From Stentor coeruleus (taxonomy: Eukaryota; Ciliophora; Heterotrichea; Heterotrichida; Stentoridae): a DNA stretch of 38,375 bases. The stretch covers positions 1 to 38,375 of the forward strand of contig MPUH01000720.1 of NCBI GenBank assembly GCA_001970955.1, read 5' to 3'. How positions within the stretch are numbered: the first letter of the stretch is position 1; every line of letters begins with the position of its first letter. Made by a program: the position numbers and the translations under genes. Below the pieces are notes generated by a model. That model saw only the letters and a list, made by a program, of their open reading frames with translations, did not search any database and was not told where the DNA came from. Below, piece by piece: positions 1-11,000 of this stretch.

Positions 1-895
1 AATTGGTTTATATGAAAAATCTTCGTTTTCCATTTGATTTATTTATAAAGGATTTTATAAAATATAGACAATCATATATATGCATAAATAAAGGTAAGGA
101 AAAATAGTAGATAAATAATAAAGGATTTTATAAAATGTAGACAATGATATGCATAAATAAAGGTAAGGAAAAATAGTAGTTGAATAATAAAAGGTTGCTA
201 TTTATATAGAGTTTTTTGGATAAAAAGTTTATAAGTTAAATTATTGATTGCTTTTTAGTTTAAAATACCCAGGAAATATTTTATTTGACTTAAATAGGTA
301 TATTTTAGGTTTTTATAGAGTGAGTGCTAAGCTGAAATGTATTTCGACAAGATTTATTAATATTCTGTTTGAGGTTGTTTATTTTCTAATTATATATAGA
401 CAAAAATTACAATCCACACACAACCCAAATTCAAAATAAAAAATCTTTACTAAAAACATACACTTCACATATATATCTCAAAAAACCTTACCCAAACTAA
501 AAATCCTTTACCCATATTCTCAACCAATTTCCTCTATCTTCCACCTCCCTTTTCTTCTTATCACCTAAAATCCCAAACTTAATCCAAAACATCATAAAAA
601 TTCAACTAAATTTCCAAACTCAAAAAAAGAACCTTCAATCCTTACTGGCAGCCAACTACCACAACAAAGCCTCACTTTCTACCCAAAAAAGTCTCATCCT
701 CTCTCCAATTATCCCCAAAAAAAAAAATTCCCCCAAACCAAAACCTTATCTTCCTAACCAAAATCCACCACACCCTACCTTCAAAAAACCTATTAAAACC
801 CCTAAATCCTCATCCTACTACCTTTATTCCAAAAGTACCTCTCCCATATTACATCTAAAAAGGAAAAATGCCAATATGGCCTTATAAATTAGTGG
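1..895. other. Intergenic: C-poor trailer, then G-free 5' flank of RPL10A
   Basis: No gene is supported here. Bases 1 to about 400 are T/G-rich, like the 3' flank of a plus-strand gene that ends before the window. From 400 the composition switches abruptly: 400-628 contains no G at all, and 421-840 contains about 7 G by hand count, with many C and A. The start codon of the ribosomal protein gene follows at 896. The stretch 400-895 is probably promoter plus leader; I see no certain TATA element. Confidence 0.6.
47..188. repeat. Imperfect tandem repeat, two copies of about 70 nt
   Basis: Two head-to-tail copies, roughly 47-119 and 120-188. Both start with the same run (aaaggattttataaaat) and end with the same run (aaggtaaggaaaaatagtag). 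They differ by a few substitutions and a short deletion. The repeat is AT-rich and noncoding, in what the base skew suggests is the 3' flank of a gene lying before the window. The divergence between copies makes a natural duplication likelier than an assembly artefact. Confidence 0.75.
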
Positions 896-1543
896 ATGTC
901 GAAGCTCAATCAAGAGTCTCTCAAAAAGGCGATTCACGAAATGAATACCAATAAAGCCAAGAGGAATTTCGTTGAGACTATCGACTTACAAGTCGGTATC
1001 AAAGACTACGACCCACAAAAAGATAAGCGGTTTGCCGGCAGTGTCAAGCTTCCTCATGTTCCTCGTCCCAAGCTTAAAGCTATAATCCTTGGTGATCAGG
1101 TTCATTGTGATCAAGCTGCAGCTGCCAATATCCCGTTTATCGATGCTGAAGGGTTGAAAAAGTTTAACAAAGACCGTAAGCAAATGAAAAAATACTTCAA
1201 ACCTTATGCGATTTTATTAGCCTCAGAAAGCATTATCAAGCAAATTCCAAAACTTGTCGGTCCAGCTTTGACTAAAATCAACAAATTCCCTACAGCAATT
1301 TCGCCTAATGAGAATGTTGTTGATAAAATTAGTGAAGCCTTATCGACTATTAAGTTCCAATTGAAAAAAGTCCTTTGTCTTGGAGTTGCTATTGGAAATT
1401 TGAACATGTCTGAGGAAGAACAGAGACAGAATACAACACTTGGTATTAATTTCCTTGCTTCGTTGTTGAAGAAGAACTGGAATAACATTAGGACTATACA
1501 TATCAAGTCTACTATGGGCAAGAGTCATAGGATTTTTGGTTAA
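896..1543 (+). CDS. RPL10A: 60S ribosomal protein L10a (uL1 family)
   Basis: Structural protein of the large ribosomal subunit, forming the L1 stalk next to the E site where deacylated tRNA leaves. The 215-residue product is about the length of eukaryotic L10a (near 217) and is recognisable end to end: an N-terminal helix with a KAKRNFVETIDLQVGIKDYD-type strand, a central segment with PHVPRPK and GDQVHCD, a stretch with GPALTKINKFPTAI, and the C-terminal tail KSTMGKSHRIFG. It is a single uninterrupted ORF ending in TAA. Its codon use is noticeably richer in C-ending codons than the neighbours, as expected of a highly expressed gene. A 5' flank with almost no G precedes it. Identification is secure. 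Confidence 0.97.
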   Translation: MSKLNQESLKKAIHEMNTNKAKRNFVETIDLQVGIKDYDPQKDKRFAGSVKLPHVPRPKLKAIILGDQVHCDQAAAANIPFIDAEGLKKFNKDRKQMKKYFKPYAILLASESIIKQIPKLVGPALTKINKFPTAISPNENVVDKISEALSTIKFQLKKVLCLGVAIGNLNMSEEEQRQNTTLGINFLASLLKKNWNNIRTIHIKSTMGKSHRIFG

Positions 1544-2225
1544 GCGCCTGGCGCATATAATTTACCAATCTTGTATTGGAAGCTTAGCGCTTAATTAGTT
1601 AGAAGAGATGGTTATTATGGAGGGTTTATGAAGAGGTTTGAGGAGATGTTAGGTGTTTTTCTGGTGGTTTTGGGAAGGTATTTTTTTTTTTTGATTAGAG
1701 AGTTGTGGTTTTTCTAGATGGGCTATGTAGATAGGACATACCTTTTGATTGGAAATATTGTGATTTTTAGATGCTTATATGATTAGAGGTAGGCATAATT
1801 TTTGATTGGAGTTGGTTTAGTTTTTAGATATGATTTCAAATCAGAGAAGGGCACACCTTGGCTGATTGAATTTGTTGTAGGTTTAAGATTTGAATGGGGA
1901 TGGGTTTTATATTAATCTATAGTAAATTAAGTTTACAAATACACAAAGATCGTACAAATAAAGTCCTTAATCATCCTAATCACAAAATACCCTCATCTAT
2001 TATTTAAAAAACTACATTCCTTAACCCAAAACCATAATCCACTATAAATCAATATATAACTAAACAAAATCATCATAATATTTTCTTTTTTTCATATCTA
2101 AACCTTATAATCCCATCACTCTATCAAATTACTAAAAACTATCAATCATAAAAACTCTCATTTCTAAATCCAAAAACCCCACAACTCTTAATCCGCCTCA
2201 GCAATCTCATCCAAAAACAAAATTA
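1544..2225. other. Intergenic between convergent genes; skew flips near 1920
   Basis: No gene seen. From 1544 to about 1920 the plus strand is T/G-rich with few C (3' flank of RPL10A). From about 1921 to 2225 it is A/C-rich with few G, which read on the minus strand is again the T/G-rich 3' flank of the next gene. A T-run lies near 1681. No RNA gene or clear hairpin terminator is apparent. Confidence 0.55.
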
Positions 2226-3497
2226 CTAAAAGGATTTATTTAAAAGTTCTAAATGGATAAATAAAAAATAAGGTATACACCTTAAAAACCAAGAAAAATC
2301 TACAATTTGTGTCAAAACAATAGACTCAGCTTTCATCACATCTTCTGTAGTTTGTAAAAACTCAGTCACTTCCTGTAAATATTTCTTCGAAATCTTACTA
2401 TTCTTAGCATGTAACTCAAAAACCTCCCTAAGTTCTTCTAAAAGTTTTTCTAGCCAAATAATCAAAGTTTTATCCTGTATTCTAAACTTATGCAGTTCTC
2501 CACCATTATGTTGATAAACTGCACATAAGGCCAGGAAATCGTTTTTCGAAATTTTCGACCTGCTTGATATAGAAAAAAGTAAACCATAAGCTTGATTTGC
2601 TAAATCTTGTGACGACTCCATCTGTGTCCAAGTAGTTTTTTGCTGATTTTTCCCTGTTTTACTATTTGAAAAAGACTCATAATATATTCTCAAGTCTTCT
2701 AATAATAAATACCCTTTCCCCGATTTATCGATTTCATCAAATTTCCTTTTATACATATCAACTCTATTCATAAACTTCATAAGAAAATCATAAAGGTCAT
2801 CATGAACAGTAGGTTTTGGGGGTTTCGTCACTAAGCTTTTACCAGTTTTTTTCCCTTGTACCTCAATATCATTTTTTTCTAATAGTCTTTCTGCTTCAGA
2901 CTGTATTTTATTAGGTTCTTTAAAATAATTTTGACGTTTGACAAAGTTTTGTGGTGAATATAATCTAGACATTGGTGTATGAGATATACTCATAGATGTA
3001 GTTCTTAATTGTTTTCTACCTAAAGGAATCGGGAAGTATTTTTTAGCTTTTTCTAAGTTTTCCATAATATAAATTTGATTGCTATGATAGTTTGTGTTTA
3101 GTGTTGATACTTTTATTGGTAAACAAAGTGGGTTTTTTAATTCTGGGATTGATATTACTTCGACTATAGGGTTTGGGTAGTTGTTTAGTTTAGATTGAAC
3201 TGTTGTTCTTGTTGTTTTTACTTTTTCTTCAATGATTTCATATTCAATACTTTGTGAACGCCTTGGGGAAAGCTTTTTAGGTGTTGCTAAGAATGGCAGT
3301 TGGGGTACTCGGGGACTGTGGATTAGAGGCTCTTCTTGTGCTTTTATGTCTGAAAACTCAATGCAGTTAAGCTCAATTTGCTTTCCTGTATGCAGACGGT
3401 GAAGGGGGATGTATGGTACTCGATGCACTTCTCGTTTAGGAGGTTTTTCTTTTTGTCCTAAGAGGTAGGACTTTATGAAGTTTTTATATGAAAACAT
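2226..3497 (-). CDS. Unknown protein with a degenerate EF-hand-like segment
   Basis: Product of 423 residues, single ORF, stop TAG. The first half (about 1-235) is low complexity, basic and rich in Ser, Pro and Thr, with possible phosphorylation sites such as SPRRSQS, and is probably disordered. At about residues 250-275 the pattern FDEIDKSGKGYLLLEDL resembles an EF-hand: acidic first position, G at position six, hydrophobic at eight. Asp stands where position twelve normally has Glu, and position five is Lys, so calcium binding is doubtful. The rest (275-423) is mostly helical and ends in a hydrophobic, aromatic tail. It could be a ciliary or cytoskeletal calmodulin-like protein, but I do not recognise a family. 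The 3' flank composition fits a real minus-strand gene. Confidence 0.75.
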   Translation of the reverse strand: MFSYKNFIKSYLLGQKEKPPKREVHRVPYIPLHRLHTGKQIELNCIEFSDIKAQEEPLIHSPRVPQLPFLATPKKLSPRRSQSIEYEIIEEKVKTTRTTVQSKLNNYPNPIVEVISIPELKNPLCLPIKVSTLNTNYHSNQIYIMENLEKAKKYFPIPLGRKQLRTTSMSISHTPMSRLYSPQNFVKRQNYFKEPNKIQSEAERLLEKNDIEVQGKKTGKSLVTKPPKPTVHDDLYDFLMKFMNRVDMYKRKFDEIDKSGKGYLLLEDLRIYYESFSNSKTGKNQQKTTWTQMESSQDLANQAYGLLFSISSRSKISKNDFLALCAVYQHNGGELHKFRIQDKTLIIWLEKLLEELREVFELHAKNSKISKKYLQEVTEFLQTTEDVMKAESIVLTQIVDFSWFLRCIPYFLFIHLELLNKSF

Positions 3498-4257
3498 TTG
3501 TTGGGTTGATGTTAAGATTATTTGGACATTTTAATGAAGATTTTTGTTTAAGGTGTTGGAGGATTGAGGATTTAATATTTTGAGATGAAGATATGAAGTT
3601 TATGGAGGAGATTATTTTTGGGGTTTTAGGCTGGTTTTGATATTTTAAGGGAAAATATTCGATTTTATTAGAGGGCTTATGGATTAAATTATTCATGATA
3701 TTATTTAGAGAAGCTGTTGAGGTTTTATTTGATGGTGATTAGGATTTATATAGGGATTATATGACAATTTATTATACTTGTATTTATTGTTATGTAAATT
3801 ATATTTATTTTACTTATGATATGACTTTTTATTTTATATATGATGATTTGTTAGAATACAATCACTAGTATATTTATATTATCTTATCAACAATTATAAT
3901 TAAAATCATCATTACATATTTCATAATAATTTGAGATGCTTAACAATTTTATTATGATAATATATGATAGTAGTTTTTAATAGAAGTCACAAGAGTTTTT
4001 GATTTTCCTAAACAAAGTGCAAACCTTATTAAAGTGCATATTTCATACAAAGAAAACTTTTCATTATCACAGACATATAAAAAAGCTATTCAGTTATACG
4101 GACTTATCATAATTTTTCTAATAGAATCCATTGAATATTCTAATTTAATCAAATCTCAAACCCCAATATAAGATATTTACCCCATGTTTCAGGATAAAAA
4201 AAAACTCAGATCATTTGGCCAGTTATCACAATCTTATATACAAATATTTTTTTGTAA
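3498..4257. other. Divergent intergenic region
   Basis: Lies between two divergently transcribed genes. From 3498 to about 3760 the plus strand is G/T-rich, so the minus strand is A/C-rich, as in other 5' flanks. The middle (3760-3960) is extremely AT-rich, and 3980-4257 is A-rich with little G. It probably holds two promoters. A 70-codon minus-strand ORF in 3484-3696 falls wholly inside the A/C-rich leader and I do not accept it. Confidence 0.5.
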
Positions 4258-5840
4258 ATGGATTACTTAAGACTATCTAAACTTGGTGATGATTTGCATA
4301 TATCTTCTATAAAAGAAGAAGAAGAAAGTGATATGGACTCTAGACGAGAACTCTCAGTTCCTCCAACAAAAAATGAAGGTTCAAAATCGTAAAAGCTAAA
4401 AAGGCCTACAAGAAGAAGTATCGAAGAAAAAAACCTAGATTTATCTGAGAAAATTGATTTTTTAGCCCCTATGGCTTTTCCTAATACAAACTCAAGAAAA
4501 TCTAAACGACTTGGATACAAAATCACAGTCAGTCAAGAATCTGAGTATCCAATGCTAGTCCGGGGTTTTGATTCTGAAAAATCCAAAGACTCTGAACTGA
4601 CGAAAAAGCGTTCATTAAAAGACACTTTTTTTCGTCAAAACTCAGCAGATGATGAAAGGGCTGATGCGATGTCGGCGAAATGTGACTCGATTCCTATAAA
4701 AATTGATTCTTTAGATGAAGATGATGTTGAAGAAAGTTTGAATTTTCGCTCACCTTCGCTTTTTGTTTATGAGGAACTAGGGAGTTTTATGAGTTTTGAT
4801 AAAACAATAAGTGAAAATTTCCCTAAACTCTATAATATACAAGGATTAAGCAGAGTGTTATCAGGTGAAGACTCATATGAAACTTTGCTTTATTTGGCAA
4901 TTAACGATGGGTCTGTTGGAGCTCCTGAAACCAAGTCCTCAGTATTTCAGAAACTTGGGTTTTCTAATAAGAAAAAAGAAAACTTGATGATGGACTCAGC
5001 TATAAACTCTATAAATGATACTGAAAAAACTTTAGAAGAGTATCAAAATAGGAACCTGGAGCTAAAAAAACAACTGGAAAACTTACAAAATGAGGTCAAA
5101 AAAAAGAAAAACGATTATAATATGTTGAAAAACTCAATAAATACTATATTGTCTAATATAAATGAAGAAAAAGTGTCTTTACATATAAAAACTAAAAACC
5201 TTGATTTACAGATTTCGGATTTTAAAAAGAAAAAAGTGGAATATATGAACCAAGGACGAGAAAATATTAAAAACTATGGGAAAAAACTAGATAAACTAAG
5301 GGAAACTGAAGAAAAGTGGAATATGAATATTAATGATTTAAGAGTTGATCTTGTAGGGATAATTGATAAGAAGAGTATTGTTATGAATAAAGTTGAAAGG
5401 AATAAGAATTTGCTTAAAGAGTTGAAAATGCTTGAAAATTTAAAACTTTTTCAAAGAGAACAAATTGAATTGTCGTTAGAAATGTTATTGAAAACTATGG
5501 ATTTTTTTGCAGAGAGTAAAGATCACTCTTTGTTTAATGTATGAATTATATAGAAAAGCTTTAAGGAAGCTTTGAAAAGGGTTAAAGAAGCGAGTTTTGA
5601 AGCTATTGAAGCTGAAAGTATGTTTAAGGAACAAGCAACAAAAGATCCAAGAGAATTAATACCGTATACTAGGGTTTCTGATACTGGACCTGTTAAAAAA
5701 GGTGATAGGATTACTTTGAGTTCAAAAATATCAGCTGATGTAATAGGTAANATACTGGACCTGTTAAAAAAGGTGATAGGATTACTTTGAGTTCAAAAAT
5801 ATCAGCTGATGTAATAGGTAAAGATATCAGTTTTAAATAG
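4258..5840 (+). CDS. Coiled-coil protein of unknown function, three exons
   Basis: Start ATG at 4258. Exon 1 runs to 4388, exon 2 is 4404-5538 and exon 3 is 5554-5840, with 15-nt introns between. Removing the introns and one copy of the 70-nt duplication around the N at 5751 gives 1,482 nt, exactly 494 codons (493 aa, stop TAG). The N-terminal 250 residues are Ser- and acid-rich with basic patches. Residues about 255-420 form a long coiled coil rich in E, K, N and L. A short tail with KKGDRITLSSKISADVIGKD ends the protein. No enzyme motif is visible. The gene sits between divergent and tandem neighbours with no functional clue. A structural or cytoskeletal role is a guess from the coiled coil. 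Confidence 0.8.
4389..4403 (+). other. 15-nt intron
   Basis: gtaaaagctaaaaag. Without removal the frame stops at once (TCG TAA). With removal codon TC|G joins exon 1 to the long downstream frame. It has GTA at the 5' end, AG at the 3' end and A six bases from the end. Confidence 0.92.
5539..5553 (+). other. 15-nt intron
   Basis: gtatgaattatatag. A phase-0 intron after AAT. Its removal links the coiled coil to the C-terminal exon, which otherwise begins in another frame without an ATG. Confidence 0.92.
5681..5821. repeat. Single-N gap flanked by a 70-nt exact duplication (assembly artefact)
   Basis: Bases 5681-5750 and 5752-5821 are identical, with N at 5751 between them. The duplicated block is coding. 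Collapsing it to one copy restores one open frame to the TAG at 5838-5840, so it is most simply two overlapping contig ends that were never merged. Confidence 0.88.
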
Positions 5841-6666
5841 ATTTTTTATTAAGAGTTTTAGTTTTGTGTGTAGATTTTCTTGATGTTGAGTTTTAAAATA
5901 TTGTTTATGTATTTTTTATTTGAGAAAAAAATTTTTATAATTTTCTTTTTATTGTATTAAGGTATAAAAGATTATATATGAAAAGTTGTTGATTATAGAG
6001 GATATTGATATGGTGAAAGGATTTGCTGTTGATTTTAGTAAATTTATATGATTTGTATTATAGAAAAGATATATTGATAAATAATGAATGATCCATTAAA
6101 GTCAAACAGAGACTAAATTGTTGCTGGAACTGATTAAAAGTTGTTTTTTTATATGTTAGCAGGTGTGATTAAAATTCAAATTTATAATATGAATTGTATT
6201 AGGTATCTGAAGCAAGGACTTATCTTCAATATATGCATATATCCAACAACTATAAAAATCAAATATATTAAAACCTTAGGATATTATACATACTAAACCC
6301 TATAAATTTCATAAAAATAATCATCTAATCTTATCTAAAATAAAATCACAAACAAAAAAAATCAATAAAAGCCCACAAAACCATGCATCTTTACACTAAA
6401 AAACCTTTTAATCATCCCTTTATCACTAACTCCTCCTTTAGCATTTAATTTAAAAATCCTATTCATAACCTAATTTTAATCTTAAACATGGGGGATTACG
6501 ATTATAGAACATATAAAAACCGATAAAATATCCAAAATCATGCCAAATCTTAACAGAATTCCCATACCTTCTCTAAAAATCTTATTTCCTAAAAAAAAAC
6601 ATAATATTTGTCTTACCCATACAGCTCAAAAGCAATTATAATTATTATTTTCACTGGCAAATATAA
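5841..6666. other. Intergenic between two plus-strand genes; skew flips near 6230
   Basis: Bases 5841 to about 6220 are T/G-rich (3' flank of the coiled-coil gene). From about 6230 to 6660 the strand becomes A/C-rich; 6301-6360 has no G. The latter part is the presumed promoter and leader of the next gene. No RNA gene or credible ORF is seen. Confidence 0.55.
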
Positions 6667-7053
6667 ATGCATTTTTCCATGATAACGAATGACGAAATTA
6701 TCTTGACAGATAAAAAATGTGATTTGAGTACAGATACTGATGATAAGCTAGGATGTGAAACTTCATATGTACATCTTAAACGTTTTATGTCCCACAATGA
6801 TGAGTTTATGTATTTTGAAGTTCCAGTCACACCAAATTCAGACCTTTTTATGCATCCAACTGAAAGTCCTGGATATAATCAACTAAACCAACGGCTAGCA
6901 GATTTGTGTAATAAATTTGAGATTGAAATCGAACCAGCTAAGTTAAATGATAGTAAAGAAAAGACTGTAAATGTGAAAAATACTTCATGCTCGTCGCTTA
7001 TGCAAAGAAGAAACCGGTCTCAGAAAAACCTTGGACTTATTAGTTACTTGTAA
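6667..7053 (+). CDS. Small hypothetical protein
   Basis: ORF of 128 codons starting at ATG 6667 (a second in-frame ATG follows at 6679), stop TAA. The product has an acidic N-terminal third (DKKCDLSTDTDDK), a middle with YFEVPVTPNSDLFMHPTESPGYNQ, and a basic Ser-rich end (SSLMQRRNRSQKN). I see no domain, membrane segment or signal peptide, and I do not recognise it. Support for a real gene comes from position: an A/C-rich, G-poor stretch lies immediately upstream and a T/G-rich stretch immediately downstream, the pattern that frames every secure gene in the window. It is probably disordered. Confidence 0.6.
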   Translation: MHFSMITNDEIILTDKKCDLSTDTDDKLGCETSYVHLKRFMSHNDEFMYFEVPVTPNSDLFMHPTESPGYNQLNQRLADLCNKFEIEIEPAKLNDSKEKTVNVKNTSCSSLMQRRNRSQKNLGLISYL

Positions 7054-8024
7054 TTTAATAATATACTTGTTTTATAAAAAGGTTTGGGAATGAAGTTTAT
7101 GTGAATATTCGAGGAGTTTGTTATGAAAAAACTTGTGGAATAAGAATTTTGTAAAAACGTAAAGGATTAGTGTTGTATTAAAATTTATATAAAATTATAT
7201 CTTTTCTCGTTGTTGGAAAAAAAGATTATAGGAAATTTCAAGTTATTAGAGAGAATATTATGATAGATTTTGAATATTGGGTCTTGAATGTTTAAAAATG
7301 GGCTGGAAATTATTTGGGTTCAGCGAAATTTCAAATTTTGTAAACGAATTTTATCAGGATTAAAATATATAGTGTGTTAATAAAATGATCTAAGAGTATT
7401 TTAATAGTAAAAATATTATTTATTGTTAGAAAGTTTTTATTTTTTTGTATGTTTGTTCGAAATTTATTGTTAAATTTAGGATTATTGTTTTTAGTAAAAC
7501 AACTTATTAATTAAAATTAATTTGCGTTTGTTTAAGTATTAGTCATAAATTAAAATATATTAGCTTTTGCAATTTCACTAAATATCATTAATACATTCAA
7601 AATGATACATTAAGTATACTTTAGAGTAGTTTAATTGTATTTATATTAACACTTTTAACACATTGCATGTCATTATAATTAATCTAAGTATATTAAATTA
7701 AAAAACACAAGTTATTATCTTAAATAAAATTACACAACCCACAAATTGCATTCAAAAACCTTAAATAAACTCAAATCGCTCTAATTCTATTTAAAATAAT
7801 AATTTAATAATCATCACTGACTTATATAAACAAAATCTTTTTTCAAACCTAAATCCTATTAATTATATACACAAATATATCTATAAAAACCTACACACCC
7901 AAAGCTAATTTTTTTCACATAAAAAAAATCCCTAACAATATCCTTCTATTCATAAAAAAATCCCTATAAAATCCTCAACCATATAAAAAAAAATTCTCTT
8001 ATTTACTATAATCTAATCCTTCTT
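7054..8024. other. Intergenic between convergent genes; skew flips near 7560
   Basis: Bases 7054 to about 7550 are T/G-rich and 7560-8024 A/C-rich, so each half is the T/G-rich 3' flank of its own gene. The centre (7480-7700) is almost pure A+T. I find no ORF, tRNA or repeat of note. Confidence 0.55.
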
Positions 8025-11000
8025 TTAACTTCCATCACTTAATCTTTTAATCTCCATAGCATTAACTTCTTTTTCATACTTCAGTTCTAATTCAAGTTTA
8101 CAAATTTTTTCAATCAAATCAGCTTCATTTTTNAACTTCTTTTTCATACTTCAGTTCTAATTCAAGTTTACAAATTTTTTCAATCAAATCAGCTTCATTT
8201 TTTTTCATCATTTCAACATCTTCATTATTACTTTTATATTCAATAACCAATCCTAAATCTTGTATTTCATCAAAACCCTTTTCCTCAAATTTTATCTGCT
8301 CCATATTCTTAAGNTATTTCATCAAAACCCTTTTCCTCAAATTTTATCTGTTCCATATTCTTAAGCAAAATATGATTTTGTTCTTTAAGTATTTTCACTT
8401 CATCTTCTAATTTCTCAACATTTTCCTTCATTATTATTTGTTTAGCTTCAGAAGCTTTATATTGAATTTCTTGATCATTTAAAGCTTTTACATTTTTCTT
8501 GAATTTTTCTTTAACAGCTATCATTCCTTGTTTGATTTCCATGATTTTTTTTTCATATTCTTGAGTGTTATCATCCATTTCACGTTCTTTTTCAGATAAT
8601 TCAATAGTTTTTTGGTCTAGGGTTTTTGTTAATTTGAGTATTTCTGTAAGTTTGTCTTTGATTATATTTTCTAGTTTGAATATTGTTTGATTTTGTTCTT
8701 CGATTTGTTTTTTTAAATCGAAATCTGGTGTATGACATTTACTTTGTATATCTAATGTTAAAGATTCTCTAAGATAATTCTTGCTTTCTAAACATTGGGT
8801 GTTGATTTCATCTAAAGTTTTATTAAGTTCTTCAATTTCTTTATTAAGTTCTTTATTAGTTTCTAATAATTCATCATTTTTTTTGGTTAGGAGTAAGTTT
8901 TGATTTTTTGTTTCATTGAGATCATTTTCTAAAATCTCAGCTTTTTTTTTTATCAAAAGGTTTTCTTGTGTTGTAGTTTCGCAGTCAACAATTTTTTTAT
9001 AAACGTTTTGATGTGATGAATGGCTTTGGCTATCTAGTGATTCTTCCATTTTAGAAATAATGTCCCTTAACTCCAATTCAAGATTCTTAAGTCTTTGTAT
9101 TTCTTCTTTTCTCATTTTTTCACAAATATCATAAGCCTGAAGTTCCATTTCAAGAACAGAAGTATTTTTTCTCATATGGACAATTTCAGTCTCTAAAACG
9201 CTAATTGCCTCTATCATTTTTATCTCATTTTGTTTATATTTATCAAGTTCCTGTTGCATATTTTCTTCTACATAATTAATATCAATATTAACTTCTTGTA
9301 TATTCTCCAAGAATTTTGCTTTTAAATTGTAAATTTGCATATCAAGTGATTGGTTTTCTTCTTTGAAATATTTTACTTCTTGACAAAGATCATCGATTTC
9401 TTTTTCCATATATCTTATTTTGCTTTCCATATTGTTTTCATATTCTGAGTTTTCTATTATTTTTATGTTTAGGTTTTTAATATAACTTTTGATTTCTGAG
9501 TTTTCTGATTCAAGTTCTTCAATAATTTTATATAATTTGTTATTAGTTTCAGATATTTGGGTATTTTCTTCATGTAAAACTATGTTATTTTGGGTTAGTT
9601 TATGTATTTCTTGTATATATTCTAACATTTTATCTGAGATTTCTTTAAGTTCTTCATTTTTCTCATCTAAAATTTCAGATATTTTATAGTTAGTTTCTTC
9701 TAGTACTTCCTTTTCTTCATTTAAAACTTTGTTTTTATCATATAAAACCCTTATTTCTTCAATACAATTCTCAGGAATATATTCAATTTGTATTTCAAAT
9801 GTTTGATCTTTTATTGTAGATGTTTGCATATAACAAATTCTATCTTCCAAATCTTTTATTTTCTGTATATACTTCTTATTATATTTTTTTTTATCAAAAC
9901 TTTCACTATCTGAATTTGAACTTATAGTCCCATGATTACTTTTTTCTTTAGTTTTTACCCCTTCAAGTTGTTTAATTAAATACGAATTTTCTTCTTTTAA
10001 AATTTTAAGATCTTCTTCTAGATTTTCTATAGATTTCTCAAGCTGGGATTTGTGTATTGTTAAATCATCTTCTAATACTTTTATAGAATTGTTCAATTGA
10101 CCACTATGATTTTCTGCATTTTTCAATTTGGATTTACTATTTTTAGCTTCAATTTCTACTCTAGTCATATTTTTTTGTAAAGATATTAAGTTTTGTTTGC
10201 TTATTTCTAAATCCTTATTATAATCTTCTGTTACTTGAGCTAATTGGGTTTCTAAATTCTTTACTACAATTGATAAATCCGATATCTTTAAATCTTTGTC
10301 TTCTAAAATTTTGCTTGTATGCAATATCTGATTTTTAACTGTTTTTAATTCATTTATTATACAAAATAAAGGTGTGAAAATAGCATTTTTATAAGAAGAA
10401 GTTTGATTATACAACATTTCAAGCTCTTCTGAACTTTTTTCGCTTTGGATTGTATCATTAACAATTTTCGATACTTGGACTATAACTGTATTCATATCAT
10501 TAATAAGTTTATTTTGTTCAAATTTTTCTTTTTGTAACATTATATTTAGTTCTTGGAAATCCTTGATTCTTTCCCTCATTAATTCATTTTCTTCTGCAAA
10601 AACCTTTGTTTCAATTTGCCATTTCTCTAATTGTTCTTGCATTAAAAACATATTTTCTTTGTATTGATTTTCTGTTTCAAAAAGTTTTTTTTCTAATTCT
10701 TCAACAATTGGATTAGTTAAAAGCTCATCAGGTTGTTGGGTAATTTCAATGTTTATAGAAAAAGCTTCAGGATTTTCATAGGAATTTTTATATTTTTCAA
10801 GGTTTTGAACTTGTTTTTCTAAGCTTTCAATTATTTGTAAATAGTTTTTTTCTTGATCTTCTTGTGCTTTGGTGTTATCGAAAAAACTTGTAGCTGTGTA
10901 GTCGATGAAGATGTTTAGGTCTTCAGGTGTTGATGATTTTTCTACGATTTTTGAGGATAAAAGAAGGTTTTCGGAGTTGAGTTCTTTGATGATTTTTTCG

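Noticed and set aside
248..439. 63-codon plus-strand ORF without a normal ATG start
   Set aside because: It spans the T/G-to-A/C composition switch, has no recognisable domain, and starts with a non-ATG codon; it is better explained as an open frame in AT-rich noncoding DNA.
3484..3696. 70-codon minus-strand ORF
   Set aside because: It overlaps the start of the EF-hand-like gene in another frame and lies in its A/C-rich leader; the Asn/Lys/Ser/Pro-rich product is what such DNA encodes by chance.
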